This document shows, in pieces, positions 41,898 to 50,783 of a DNA stretch of 64,000 nucleotides. Every line of letters begins with the position of its first letter. Position 1 is the first letter of the stretch. Below the pieces are notes generated by a model, which worked only from the letters and a program-made list of their open reading frames with translations, ran no database searches and was not told the DNA's origin. The translations under genes and the position numbers were made by a program. This stretch comes from Kordiimonadales bacterium IMCC3096 (GTDB lineage Bacteria > Pseudomonadota > Alphaproteobacteria > Minwuiales > Minwuiaceae): positions 3,754,115 to 3,818,114 of the forward strand of contig CP018227.1 of assembly GCA_016865035.1 (NCBI GenBank), given 5' to 3'.

Positions 41898-44892
41898 GCA
41901 TCCGGCTCCCTTCCGGGTCGATGAAGCAGGGATCGGTGACCTCCACCTCCACCGACTTGCCGCGCACCGGATCCGTCGCGGTCAGCCGCTTGCCCAGATG
42001 TTTCATGCCGCCCTGCAGCAGGGCCAGGGCGACATAGGTGCCGAGTTCCGGGCTGTAGGTCATGGCCGTGACATGGCCCAGGCTTGGACCGGTTTCACCG
42101 CTCCCGGCGTCATCGGGTTCGATGAGGTGACTGCTGGGGGAGATCTTCGTGCCGCTGACGGACGACAGGCCGACCAGTTGCTCCCGATCCTCGCCATGCA
42201 GGTATTCCCGCGCGGCCAGCGTGCTGCCGATGAAGTTCTTGCGGGCAGAGACCATGCGTCCCAGTCCGACATCGGCGGCGGTGGTGCGCCCGTCCAGTTC
42301 CCGTCCGGCCACATGTCCCTTCTCGATGCGCAGCGCGCCCAGCGCCTCCATGCCATAGGGAATGATCCCCTCCGGCTGTCCGGCCTGCATCAGGGCTTGC
42401 CATACGGCGGTACCGGCGTGGCTGCCGCAATAGACCTCATAGGCCATCTCGCCGGAGAAACTGAGCCGCGCCAGCAGCACCTCCACCCCGTTCAGCGTGC
42501 CGGGGCGCACGCCCATGAAGGGGAAGGCGGCATCATCGAAATCAATGTCGGCGATGGCCCGGCGCAGCACGTCGCGGGACTTCGGCCCGGCGATGGCCAT
42601 CCCCGCCCATTGCTCGGTGACGGACGTCAGCTTGACCCGCAGGCCCGGCCAGTGCGCGGCCAGCAGGAATTCCAGATGCTGCATCACCGGCCCGCCATTG
42701 GCGGTGGTGGTCGTGATCAGATAGCGCGTCTCCGACAGGCGCCAGGTGGTGCCGTCGTCGAACAGGAAACCGTCCTCGCGCAGCATGAGACCGTAGCGGG
42801 CCCGCCCCACTGGCAGCTTGGCGAAGCCATTGGCATAGACACGTTCCAGAAAGACCGTCGCATCCGGTCCCTGCACGTCGATCTTGCCCAGTGTCGAGAC
42901 ATCGACCATGCCGACGCCACCGCGCACCATGGCGGTTTCGCGGACGTAGCCGGCCTCCAGCGGTTCATTGCCATCGGGGTAGAAGCGCGGGCGAAACCAC
43001 AGACCCGCCTGCATCATCTCCGCACCATGGGCGACGTGCCAGTCGTGCATCGGTGTCAGCCGCTTCGGGCGCAGTTCCGCCCCGACCTCCGGCCCCGCGA
43101 GCGCACCGATGCTGACGGGCGTGAAGGGGGGGCGATAGCGGGTGGTGCCTGCGTCGGGGATGGAGATTCCGCGCGCATCCGCCATCAGCGCCAGACCGAT
43201 GATGTTGGACGACTTGCCCTGGTCGGTACCCATGCCCAGCGTGGTGTAGCGTTTCAGATGCTCGACGGAGCGGTATCCTTCGCGGTTGGCGAGGCGGATA
43301 TCGTCAACGGTCACATCATGCTGGAAATCCACAAAAGCCTTGCCGTGCTTCCTCTGCCTGTCGCGGATCTCGAAGATCGCGGGCATGTCACCGGGACCCC
43401 GGTCATCGGCAACCGTGGGCACGGCGCTGGCGATGGTCCGGTGGCCAAGTCCGGTCGCGATCTCCGCCCCTGTCCGGGCGCCGTCGCCCAGCGCCCCGGC
43501 GAGGGTCAGTTGACCGGTCACGGCACCTGTCGCCAGCCAGTCCTCCCGCGGCGCGCCGGCCACGAAGGATTGCAGGGCACGGTCGAACTGCGCCGGACCA
43601 CCGGCCTGTGAGGCCAGATGGATCACCGGATTGAATCCGCCGGACACCAGAACCGTATCGACCGCCAGGTCCTCACCACCCACCAGTGCGCCCCGCGCGA
43701 TGTCGAAGGGAGCCACATGAATGCTGCGGACCCGCTGTCGGCCCTTTGCCGCGACAATGGCCTGACCGGTCCGTACCTCAAGCCCGCGCGCCCTGAGACC
43801 CTGCAGTACCGTCTCGCCCGGTGTCTCGCGCGGATCGACCAGCGCAGCGATTGCGATGCCTGCATCATGCAGGGCAAAGGCAGCGCCATAGGCCAGGTCA
43901 TTGCTGGCGAACAGGGCCACCTTCTGTCCGGGAACCACGGCGTGGCGGGCAAGATAGCGCTCGGCGGCTCCGGCGAGCATGACGCCGGGCAGGTCGTTGC
44001 CCGCGAAGGCGATGGGACGCTCGAACGCGCCGGTGGCCAGCACGACCTTGCCTGCGCGGATGTTCCACTGTCGCTGGCGCGGCTGATGGGGCAGGGGAGT
44101 GGGCAGGTGATCGCTGACCCGCTCCAGCGCCGCGATGACATTGCCGTCGTAGTAGCCCCAGGCCGTGGTGCGCGGCATGACTGTCGCGCCAAGGCTCTCC
44201 AGCTCGGCGCGGGCGTCGGCGGCCCAACGGGCGGCGGGCTTGCCGTCGATGGTGCCCGGTTCCTGCAACAGATGACCGCCGATCACCGCCTCCTGCTCCA
44301 GCAGCAGGACACGGACGCCGCTGCGGGCCAGGGTCAGGGCGCTGGACAGGCCTGCAGGACCGCTGCCAACCACCAGCACATCCGTGAAGGCCCAGGCATG
44401 CTCATAGCTGTCCGGGTCGGGTTCCAGTGATGCCGCACCCAGCCCGGCGGCGCGCCGGATGAAATGCTCATACAGCATCCAGGCCTTCTGGGACGGGCCG
44501 ATGAAGGTCTTGTAGTAGAACCCGGCGGAAAGAACCGGCGCGGCCAGGCCAGTCGCGGCCATCAGATCGAACCCCAGGCCGGGCCAGCGGTTCTGGCTCT
44601 GCACGACCAGGCCGTCGAACAGTTCCGCCTCCGTCGCCTTCACGTTCGGTTCCCGCCGCCCCCCTTCGCGCAGGGTCATCAGGGCGTTCGGTTCATCCGT
44701 ACCGGCAGCGAAGATTCCGCGCGGGCGATGCAGCTTGAAACTGCGCCCGACGACGGAAACCCCGTTCGCCAGCAGGGCAGAGGCAATGCTGTCGCCGGCA
44801 AAGCCCGACATTGGCCGACCATCGAAGCTGAAGCGCAGCGGCTGCCCCCGGTCGATGCTGTTGCCGCCGTCCGGCAGGCGCATCCCGCTCAC
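41890..44892 (-). CDS. soxA: Sarcosine oxidase alpha subunit
   Basis: The alpha subunit of heterotetrameric sarcosine oxidase oxidatively demethylates sarcosine and passes the one-carbon unit to tetrahydrofolate. The 1000-residue protein has the normal layout. An N-terminal ferredoxin-like/2Fe-2S_4 domain (DRGQPLRFSFDGRPMSGFAGDSIASALLANG) comes first. The FAD/NAD Rossmann motif DVLVVGSGPAGLSSALTLARSGVRVLLLEQEA and a second NAD-binding region (VALFASNDLAYGAAFALHDAG) follow. The C-terminal half is aminomethyltransferase-like (TVFLERVYANGFAKLPVGRARYGLMLREDGFLFDDGT, GVEVLLARLSFSGEMAYEVYCG). The start GTG 44892 overlaps the soxD stop (GTGA). The beta subunit that carries covalent FMN is not encoded beside it. 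Confidence 0.95.
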   Translation of the reverse strand: MSGMRLPDGGNSIDRGQPLRFSFDGRPMSGFAGDSIASALLANGVSVVGRSFKLHRPRGIFAAGTDEPNALMTLREGGRREPNVKATEAELFDGLVVQSQNRWPGLGFDLMAATGLAAPVLSAGFYYKTFIGPSQKAWMLYEHFIRRAAGLGAASLEPDPDSYEHAWAFTDVLVVGSGPAGLSSALTLARSGVRVLLLEQEAVIGGHLLQEPGTIDGKPAARWAADARAELESLGATVMPRTTAWGYYDGNVIAALERVSDHLPTPLPHQPRQRQWNIRAGKVVLATGAFERPIAFAGNDLPGVMLAGAAERYLARHAVVPGQKVALFASNDLAYGAAFALHDAGIAIAALVDPRETPGETVLQGLRARGLEVRTGQAIVAAKGRQRVRSIHVAPFDIARGALVGGEDLAVDTVLVSGGFNPVIHLASQAGGPAQFDRALQSFVAGAPREDWLATGAVTGQLTLAGALGDGARTGAEIATGLGHRTIASAVPTVADDRGPGDMPAIFEIRDRQRKHGKAFVDFQHDVTVDDIRLANREGYRSVEHLKRYTTLGMGTDQGKSSNIIGLALMADARGISIPDAGTTRYRPPFTPVSIGALAGPEVGAELRPKRLTPMHDWHVAHGAEMMQAGLWFRPRFYPDGNEPLEAGYVRETAMVRGGVGMVDVSTLGKIDVQGPDATVFLERVYANGFAKLPVGRARYGLMLREDGFLFDDGTTWRLSETRYLITTTTANGGPVMQHLEFLLAAHWPGLRVKLTSVTEQWAGMAIAGPKSRDVLRRAIADIDFDDAAFPFMGVRPGTLNGVEVLLARLSFSGEMAYEVYCGSHAGTAVWQALMQAGQPEGIIPYGMEALGALRIEKGHVAGRELDGRTTAADVGLGRMVSARKNFIGSTLAAREYLHGEDREQLVGLSSVSGTKISPSSHLIEPDDAGSGETGPSLGHVTAMTYSPELGTYVALALLQGGMKHLGKRLTATDPVRGKSVEVEVTDPCFIDPEGSRMHG

Positions 44893-45164
44893 GATCCTGT
44901 CTCGCCCGCGAAGGGGCCGATCAGGCGCACGGCCTCGATCCGGTGCGTGGTCACGTCCCGCCGCACCTGCAGCCAGGACCGGCAGCCGCCCGAATGCTGC
45001 CAGTGTTCCTCATGCGGTCCCCGGGGGTTCTGACGCGCGAAGACATAGGTCGACCAGTCTTCTCGGTCGGTATTCTCCATAGCGACCAGGGTACGGCTGG
45101 CTTCGCCGCCATAGCTGAACTCGGCCAGATGCCGTGGCCCGCAGACCGGACAGTCGATGATCAC
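44889..45164 (-). CDS. soxD: Sarcosine oxidase delta subunit
   Basis: The small zinc-binding delta subunit of sarcosine oxidase, 91 residues. It begins MIIDCPVCGPRHLAEFSYGGEA, where CPxCG...H is the zinc-binding motif. It continues with RQNPRGPHEEHWQHSGGCRSWLQVRRDVTTHRIEAVRLIG, matching the family including the third cysteine. The start is GTG 45164 with AAGGGG upstream. It is the first gene of the sox run. soxB, expected immediately upstream, is absent; the icd terminator and icd lie there instead. Confidence 0.93.
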   Translation of the reverse strand: MIIDCPVCGPRHLAEFSYGGEASRTLVAMENTDREDWSTYVFARQNPRGPHEEHWQHSGGCRSWLQVRRDVTTHRIEAVRLIGPFAGETGS

Positions 45165-45218
45165 GCCGGAATCCCCTTCGCATGCATGCCCACCGACGAT
45201 AGCCCCGCAGCCGCATAC

Positions 45219-45249
45219 GAAAAAAGCCCCGGAACGACATCCGGGGCTT
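45219..45249 (-). terminator. Rho-independent terminator of icd
   Basis: On the minus strand a 10-bp stem AAGCCCCGGA/TCCGGGGCTT (45240-45249 and 45224-45233) with a 6-base loop is followed by a T-run. It lies 54 bases downstream of the icd stop and upstream of soxD, so it separates the two transcription units. Confidence 0.85.
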
Positions 45250-45302
45250 CTCTCATGACGTTTTCTGCAACGGGGAAGCAGTCCCCTTCGCTCGGCGTCG
45301 GG

Positions 45303-46514
45303 TCAGCCCCGTGCCTGCTGCAGGTTCTGGTCCAGCGCGTCCAGGAACTGGTTGGTGGTCATCCAGGGCTGGTCGGGGCCGACCAGGATGGCCAGGTCCT
45401 TGGTCATCTGGCCCGCCTCGACGGTGGAAATGCAGACCTTCTCCAGCGTCTCCGCGAATTCGCCCAGGGCCACGTTCTCGTCCATCTTGGCGCGGTAGGA
45501 CAGTCCACGGGTCCAGGCGAAGATCGACGCGATCGGGTTGGTCGAGGTCTCCTTGCCCTGCTGGTGCATGCGGTAATGGCGGGTGACGGTGCCGTGGGCG
45601 GCCTCCGCCTCGACCGTCTTTCCGTCCGGCGTCATCAGCACGGAGGTCATCAGACCCAGCGAGCCGAAGCCCTGTGCCACGGTGTCGGACTGCACGTCGC
45701 CATCGTAGTTCTTGCAGGCCCAGACGTACTTGCCCGACCACTTCATGGCGCAGGCGACCATATCGTCGATCAGGCGGTGCTCGTAGGTGATGCCCTTCTT
45801 GTCGAAGGCCGCCTTGAACTCGTTCTGGTAGACCTCCTCGAACAGGTCCTTGAAGCGCCCGTCATAGGCTTTCAGGATCGTGTTCTTGGTGGACATGTAG
45901 ACGGGCCAGCCACGATCCAGACCGAAGTTCATGCTGGAACGCGCAAAGTCGCGAATGGAATCGTCCAGGTTGTACATGGACATGGCGACGCCGCTGCTCG
46001 GGAAGTCAAAGATCTCCCGCTCGATCACCTGACCGTCCTCGCCTTCCCATTTCAGGGTCATCTTGCCCTTGCCGGGAACCAGGAAATCGGTGGCGCGGTA
46101 CTGGTCGCCAAAGGCATGACGGCCGATGACGATAGGGTCGGTCCAGCCGGGCACCAGGCGCGGCACGTTCTGGCAGATAATCGGCTCCCGGAAGATGGTG
46201 CCGCCCAGGATGTTGCGGATGGTGCCGTTCGGGCTGCGCCACATCTTCTTCAGCTTGAATTCCTCGACGCGATCCTCGTCGGGGGTGATGGTCGCGCACT
46301 TCACGCCGACACCGTACTTGGCAATGGCGTTGGCGGAATCGACAGTGACCTGGTCGTCCGTGCGATCCCGCTCCTCGACGCTCAGGTCGTAATAGTGCAG
46401 GTCGATGTCCAGATAGGGCAGAATCAGCTTCTGCTTGATGAAGTCCCAGATGATCCGGGTCATCTCGTCCCCATCAAGCTCGACAACCGGTTTCGTTACC
46501 TTGATCTTGCTCAT
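45303..46514 (-). CDS. icd: NADP-dependent isocitrate dehydrogenase
   Basis: This TCA-cycle enzyme oxidatively decarboxylates isocitrate to 2-oxoglutarate with NADP. The 403-residue protein belongs to the type II (eukaryote-like homodimer) subfamily. [44 protein letters not shown] is at the N-terminus; the isocitrate-binding region has [53 protein letters not shown] is the metal-binding site (reads NYDGDVQSD here), and [11 protein letters not shown] the NADP site. It has its own promoter and terminator, so it is monocistronic. The preceding gene on the strand is the LOG-family gene. Confidence 0.97.
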   Translation of the reverse strand: MSKIKVTKPVVELDGDEMTRIIWDFIKQKLILPYLDIDLHYYDLSVEERDRTDDQVTVDSANAIAKYGVGVKCATITPDEDRVEEFKLKKMWRSPNGTIRNILGGTIFREPIICQNVPRLVPGWTDPIVIGRHAFGDQYRATDFLVPGKGKMTLKWEGEDGQVIEREIFDFPSSGVAMSMYNLDDSIRDFARSSMNFGLDRGWPVYMSTKNTILKAYDGRFKDLFEEVYQNEFKAAFDKKGITYEHRLIDDMVACAMKWSGKYVWACKNYDGDVQSDTVAQGFGSLGLMTSVLMTPDGKTVEAEAAHGTVTRHYRMHQQGKETSTNPIASIFAWTRGLSYRAKMDENVALGEFAETLEKVCISTVEAGQMTKDLAILVGPDQPWMTTNQFLDALDQNLQQARG

Positions 46515-46569
46515 CCCGACCCCTTCCTGACTGGCAGCGCGCCACCACGTGTGCCTTGATTTCCCGCGC

Positions 46570-46597
46570 GTTATAACACCGGGTCAAAGGTGGTCAA
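46570..46597 (-). promoter_or_regulatory. Promoter of icd
   Basis: On the minus strand TTGACC (46592-46597) and TATAAC (46570-46575) are separated by 16 bases, close to sigma-70 consensus. A second TTTGACC copy lies inside the spacer. Transcription would start near 46563, about 50 bases before the icd ATG. Confidence 0.6.
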
Positions 46598-46619
46598 AAG
46601 GCTAAGGCCGACAGGCAAG

Positions 46620-47204
46620 TCAAACCTTCTCGGGACGCTGTGGCAACTGCGGTTCCGGCAGGGCGGCAATCGCGGGAAGCACGTCATCGACCGTATTCAC
46701 CCAGGTCAGGAAATCCAGCGTGTCCGGACCGGCGAAATTCTCCGCTACCACATGCTCCAGCATCGTGCGGAACGGATCGAAGTAGCCCTCCTGATTGACG
46801 ATCACGATGGGGTCGTCATGCAGGCCAAGCTGTCGCCAGGTCAGGATCTCGATGACCTCATCCAGCGTGCCGATGCCGCCGGGCAGCACGCAGAAGGCAT
46901 CGGCGCGGCGGAACATCTCCGCCTTGCGCTCGTGCATGCTCCTCACCACCAACAATTCCGTGACACCCTCGTGCCGGACCTCGACACGGTGCAGGTGTTC
47001 GGGGATGATTCCGGTGACGCGGCCCTGACCGGCAAGCACGCCGTCTGCGACACGCCCCATCAGCCCCAGGCGTCCGCCACCGTAGATCAGGCCCATGCCG
47101 TTGCTGGCCAGGATGGCGCCGAGCCGTTCTGCCGCGTCGAGGAACGCCGGGCGCGCCCGGTCGGAGGAGCCGCAATAGACGCACAGAGTGGAGATTCTTG
47201 CCAT
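46620..47204 (-). CDS. LOG-family protein (TIGR00730, cytokinin riboside 5'-monophosphate phosphoribohydrolase-like)
   Basis: This 194-residue Rossmann-fold protein begins MARISTLCVYCGSSDRARPAF. It contains GLIYGGGRLGLMGRVADGVL, MHERKAEMFRRADAFCVLPGGIGTLDEVIEILTWRQLGLH, the PGGxGTxxE motif of the lysine decarboxylase-like LOG family, and VIVNQEGYFDPFRTMLEHVV. LOG enzymes release free cytokinin bases or otherwise cleave nucleotide 5'-phosphates. The frame is open upstream to 47348, but ATG 47204 fits the family start. That ATG shares the bases CATG with the divergent secreted-protein gene. The ribosome-binding site (AGGC) is weak. Confidence 0.9.
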   Translation of the reverse strand: MARISTLCVYCGSSDRARPAFLDAAERLGAILASNGMGLIYGGGRLGLMGRVADGVLAGQGRVTGIIPEHLHRVEVRHEGVTELLVVRSMHERKAEMFRRADAFCVLPGGIGTLDEVIEILTWRQLGLHDDPIVIVNQEGYFDPFRTMLEHVVAENFAGPDTLDFLTWVNTVDDVLPAIAALPEPQLPQRPEKV

Positions 47205-47583
47205 GTTCAGAAGCCTGCTGTCGGTTGCGATGCTGTCACTGGCGCTTGTCTTGCCTGTATCCGTCCAGGCCGGTGGTGCCGATGTCGTCGGCGTGACCGT
47301 GCTGCACATGAAGAAGTCGGGTCCGAACATATACCGATTCCGTGTCACCGTCCGTCATGCTGATACCGGATGGGAACACTATGCCGACCAATGGCAGGTG
47401 CTGGCCCCGGACGGGACGGTTCTTGGCACGCGCGTGCTGCATCATCCGCACGAAAACGAGCAGCCTTTCACGCGCTACCACGACATCGAGATTCCGCCGG
47501 GAGTGCGCGAAGTGACCGTGAGGGCCGGTGACAAGGTTCACGGCTTCGCGGGGGCGACAATGACCGCCCATCTGCCGGACTGA
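47203..47583 (+). CDS. Small secreted protein of unknown function
   Basis: This 126-residue protein has a signal peptide (MFRSLLSVAMLSLALVLPVSVQA) and a compact beta-rich domain: ADVVGVTVLHMKKSGPNIYRFRVTVRHADTGWEHYADQWQVLAPDGTVLGTRVLHHPHENEQPFTRYHDIEIPPGVREVTVRAGDKVHGFAG. The HHPHENEQPF segment with three histidines is striking and could bind metal; that is speculation. A similar pattern occurs in other alphaproteobacterial periplasmic proteins of unknown function. The start ATG 47203 has GGAG upstream; GTG 47188 is an alternative. It is divergent from the LOG-family gene with overlapping start codons. Confidence 0.85.
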   Translation: MFRSLLSVAMLSLALVLPVSVQAGGADVVGVTVLHMKKSGPNIYRFRVTVRHADTGWEHYADQWQVLAPDGTVLGTRVLHHPHENEQPFTRYHDIEIPPGVREVTVRAGDKVHGFAGATMTAHLPD

Positions 47584-47688
47584 CGTCACGACGTTGCTGA
47601 CTGGCCACAAAAGCAGGGAATCGTTGCGGTTTCGGGTGGTTCGGACTACGTATCACCGAATTGACACAATTGCCCGGGCGTTGTCGCG

Positions 47689-49095
47689 TTGAACCGTATC
47701 CTGCTTCTGTTGATCGCCGTTGCCGCACTCGCTGCGGCAGGGTTCCTCATCCTTGGCGGCAGCGACACGCCCGAAGAGGCCAAGAAGCCTGTGGCGACCG
47801 CTGTCACAGGCGCGCCTGTGGCGAAAAAGTCAGGTGCGCCCGAGAGCATCACTGCACCGGCCGAGAGCCCTGCCGTTCCTGAATCCGGCGAGCCAAGGAC
47901 TGAATCGGCGTCAGAGGCTCCGGCTCCGGCTCCGGCTCCGACTGCGGCGCCTGAAGCCGGAACATCGGAGCCTGCCAGTACCGTAACCACTTCTGCGACG
48001 CGCCCGGACCCGGATGAGCGCAAGACTGCTGAAAAGGCGGCAACTGCAAGCGAGAGCGTCGTATCCGGCCCGGTCGTTCCCGAAGCTGATGCCGTGCGCG
48101 AGAAGCTGGAGCGCAAGGTCGAACAGAAGCTGGACGTGGCGAAGGACCAGGCTGTTGCCGCCGTCACGGAAGAGCCGACGAAGCCGTTGCAGCCGGTTGC
48201 TCCGAAGCGGGAACCGGAGACCAACACGAAGGGTGTTCCTGTCATTCCGAAGCGCGCCGTTGCACCGCCAAGCTTCGATGTGGTGCGGATCAGCGATGTT
48301 GACTGCACGGCGGTGATGGCCGGACGGGCACCGTCGCAGGCCATCGTGCGCATTGCCGCCAACGGGGAAATCATCGCCACCCTGCGCGCGGAAAACGATG
48401 GTTCCTGGGCCCATGTGGTGTCAGAACCTTTCAAACCCGGTGGTGTGGAACTGACACTGACCGCCGAGACAACGGCGGGCCGGGCGGAATCGCCTGAGAG
48501 TGTCGTGCTGGTCGTGCCGGACTGCGCTGACCTGTCCGACGACAAGAAGGCGATTGCGCTGCTGACGCCGAAGAATCGCACCGGCACCCGTATCCTGCAG
48601 GAACCGGATCGCGCGGATCGCATCGCGATGCCGCAGGGGCTGAACCTCGGCAAGGTCGACTATGATGACAAGGGCAACCTTGAAATGTCCGGCAATGGCG
48701 CGCCGGACGCCGAACTGCGTGCGTATGTCGATGGTGTCTATGCCGGTCGCGCCCGCGCGGATGCGCAGGGGCAGTGGCGTATCATGCCGGAGACGGAGAT
48801 CGCGCCCGGCCTGCATGTGCTGCGCGTCGATCATGTGGACAGTTCCGGGGTGGTGCTGGCCCGGATCGAGCTGCCCTTCGCGCGCGTTGCACCCGCCTCC
48901 GTGGAGGTCACGGCGGACCAGGTGATCGTGCAGCCCGGCAATTCACTCTGGCGCATTGCGCGGCGCACATACGGACGCGGCATCAGCTACACCACGATCT
49001 ACGAGGCAAATCGCGACCGCATCCGCGACCCGAACCTGATCTATCCCGGACAGGTTTTCGAGCTTCCCGATCTGCCGGACACCATCAATAACTGA
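47689..49095 (+). CDS. LysM-domain envelope protein
   Basis: This 468-residue protein has an N-terminal membrane/signal anchor (MNRILLLLIAVAALAAAGFLILGG), then a long disordered region rich in Pro, Ala, Glu and Thr. That region includes a PAPAPAPAP stretch encoded by GGCTCC repeats (47917-47940). Two Ig-like or bacterial adhesin-like beta modules follow (ISDVDCTAVMAGRAPSQAIVRIAANGEIIATL; GNLEMSGNGAPDAELRAYVDGVYAGRARADAQGQW). A C-terminal LysM domain closes the protein (VIVQPGNSLWRIARRTYGRGISYTTIYEANRDRIRDPNLIYPGQVFELP). It probably binds peptidoglycan from the inner membrane across the periplasm. The start is TTG 47689. The SDR gene follows 65 bases downstream. Confidence 0.88.
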   Translation: MNRILLLLIAVAALAAAGFLILGGSDTPEEAKKPVATAVTGAPVAKKSGAPESITAPAESPAVPESGEPRTESASEAPAPAPAPTAAPEAGTSEPASTVTTSATRPDPDERKTAEKAATASESVVSGPVVPEADAVREKLERKVEQKLDVAKDQAVAAVTEEPTKPLQPVAPKREPETNTKGVPVIPKRAVAPPSFDVVRISDVDCTAVMAGRAPSQAIVRIAANGEIIATLRAENDGSWAHVVSEPFKPGGVELTLTAETTAGRAESPESVVLVVPDCADLSDDKKAIALLTPKNRTGTRILQEPDRADRIAMPQGLNLGKVDYDDKGNLEMSGNGAPDAELRAYVDGVYAGRARADAQGQWRIMPETEIAPGLHVLRVDHVDSSGVVLARIELPFARVAPASVEVTADQVIVQPGNSLWRIARRTYGRGISYTTIYEANRDRIRDPNLIYPGQVFELPDLPDTINN

Positions 49096-49160
49096 TTGAC
49101 CCCCCGTCGCCGCATTGCCTGAATGAGGGCGGTGAGGATATGAACCTGGGGAGGATGACA

Positions 49161-49934
49161 ATGACCAATCCAATGACATTGGACGGGATGACCGTGCTGG
49201 TGACCGGTGCGGGACAGGGAATCGGGCGGGCCGTGGCCTGTCAGGCGGCGTCGCTGGGCGCGCGTGTCGCGATCAATGACGTCAATGGCGACGGGCTGGC
49301 CGAGACCGCGGAACTGGTCGGGCGGGACGACACGCTGCAGCATGTCGGTTCCGTCGATGATCCGGGTACGGTCGAGAAGATGGTGAATGACATCGTGCGC
49401 GAGGCCGGGGCACTGCACGGGCTGGTCAACAACGCCGGAATCGTCCGGGCGGCGATGATCGACAAGATGCCGTTCCAGACCTGGCAGCAGGTCATCGACG
49501 TCAACCTGACCGGCGTCTTCCTGTGCCTGCAGGCCGTTGGCCGTCACATCATCGAACGCCGCAAGGATGGCGACACGGCACCGGGGCGGATCGTCAATGT
49601 CTCCTCCATCGCCGGGCGTCGCGGCACCATCGGCCAGATCAACTATGGTGCGGCGAAATCCGGTGTGCTGGGCCTCAGCATGAGTGCGGCGCGGGAATGG
49701 GGCCGCCACGACATCAACGTCAATTCGGTCTGCTTCGGCCTGGTCGAGACACCGATGACGGAGACCATCCGGGGCGAGAAGTTCCGCGACCGCTATCTGG
49801 GCCAGATCCCGCTGGAGCGCTTCTCCAAGCCGGAGGAAGTGTCCGTGCCGGTGTGCTTCCTGCTGTCATCCGGGGCGAGCTACATCACCGGTCAGCACCT
49901 GAGCATCGACGGTGGCAGCCACATCGGTTTCTGA
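49161..49934 (+). CDS. SDR-family oxidoreductase
   Basis: This 257-residue classical short-chain dehydrogenase has VTGAGQGIGRAVA at the N-terminus, NNAGIV near residue 85, and the catalytic Ser and YxxxK in IVNVSSIAGRRGTIGQINYGAAKSG. ASYITGQHLSIDGGSHIGF is its C-terminus. The start is ATG 49161 with GGGGAGG 7 bases upstream; ATGs at 49140 and 49155 are in frame but less well placed. It begins a cluster with the CoA-transferase subunit genes (15 bases before the A subunit), so an acyl-CoA or hydroxyacid substrate is plausible but unproven. Confidence 0.92.
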   Translation: MTNPMTLDGMTVLVTGAGQGIGRAVACQAASLGARVAINDVNGDGLAETAELVGRDDTLQHVGSVDDPGTVEKMVNDIVREAGALHGLVNNAGIVRAAMIDKMPFQTWQQVIDVNLTGVFLCLQAVGRHIIERRKDGDTAPGRIVNVSSIAGRRGTIGQINYGAAKSGVLGLSMSAAREWGRHDINVNSVCFGLVETPMTETIRGEKFRDRYLGQIPLERFSKPEEVSVPVCFLLSSGASYITGQHLSIDGGSHIGF

Positions 49935-49949
49935 GACAGGGGAGCATCC

Positions 49950-50783
49950 ATGCCGCGCGCAGTGATCACCAGCCTGGAAGAGGCAGTGGCGGAGAATGTC
50001 CGGGACGGCGACAGCCTGTCGCTGGAAGGCTTCACGCACCTGATCCCCTATGCCGCCGGCCATGAGATCATCCGCCAGGGCCGCAAGGACCTGACGCTGA
50101 TCCGCATGACGCCGGACATCATCTTCGACCAGATGATCGGCATGGGCTGCGCGCGGAAGCTGGTGTTCTCCTGGGGTGGCAATCCCGGTGTCGGATCCCT
50201 GCACCGGATGCGTGATGCGATCGAACGCGACTGGCCGCTGCCCCTGGAGATCGAGGAGCACAGCCACGGTGCCATGGCCAATGCCTATGAGGCCGGGGCT
50301 GCCGGACTGCCCTGTGCGGTGTTCCGGGGCTATATCGGCAACGACCTGCCGAAGGTGAACGACCGCATCCGGTCGGTCGAATGCCCGTTCACCGGGGAGA
50401 AGCTGGCCGCCATTCCGGCCATGCGCCCCGATGTGGCCGTGATCCATACGCAGAAGGCGGACCGGCGCGGCAACGTGCTGCTGGAAGGCATCATCGGCGT
50501 GCAGAAGGAGGCGGTGCTGGCCGCCAGCCGCTCCATCGTGACGGTGGAGGAGATCGTTGACGATCTGGGCGGTGGTCCCAACGCGGTGATCCTGCCGTCG
50601 TGGACGATCAGCGCCATCGCAGCCGTGCCCGACGGCGCCTTTCCCAGCTACGCCCATGGCTACTACCCGCGTGACAACAGCTTCTACAAGGCCTGGGATC
50701 CCATCGCGCGCGACCGGGAGACGTTCCGCGCCTGGATGGACAGCCATGTCATGCAGCGCAAGGCGGGGGAGGGTGTGCAATGA
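49950..50783 (+). CDS. CoA-transferase subunit A
   Basis: The alpha subunit of a family I CoA-transferase, 277 residues, of the glutaconate/3-oxoacid CoA-transferase type. AVAENVRDGDSLSLEGFTHLIPYAAGHEIIRQGRKDLTLIRMTPDIIFDQMIGMG begins the domain. Segments GNPGVGSLHRMRDAI and NDLPKVNDRIRSVECPFTGEKLAAIPAMRPDVAVIHTQKADRRGNV follow. Such enzymes exchange CoA between acyl-CoA and a free acid; the substrate is not evident. It overlaps the beta-subunit gene by ATGA and is preceded by the SDR gene. Confidence 0.92.
   Translation: MPRAVITSLEEAVAENVRDGDSLSLEGFTHLIPYAAGHEIIRQGRKDLTLIRMTPDIIFDQMIGMGCARKLVFSWGGNPGVGSLHRMRDAIERDWPLPLEIEEHSHGAMANAYEAGAAGLPCAVFRGYIGNDLPKVNDRIRSVECPFTGEKLAAIPAMRPDVAVIHTQKADRRGNVLLEGIIGVQKEAVLAASRSIVTVEEIVDDLGGGPNAVILPSWTISAIAAVPDGAFPSYAHGYYPRDNSFYKAWDPIARDRETFRAWMDSHVMQRKAGEGVQ

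Noticed and set aside
41884-43611. 575-codon open frame antisense to soxA
   Set aside because: Antisense to strongly conserved soxA codons; no recognisable domain.
44943-46559. 538-codon open frame antisense to icd
   Set aside because: It mirrors icd and crosses the icd terminator; no domain or start signal.
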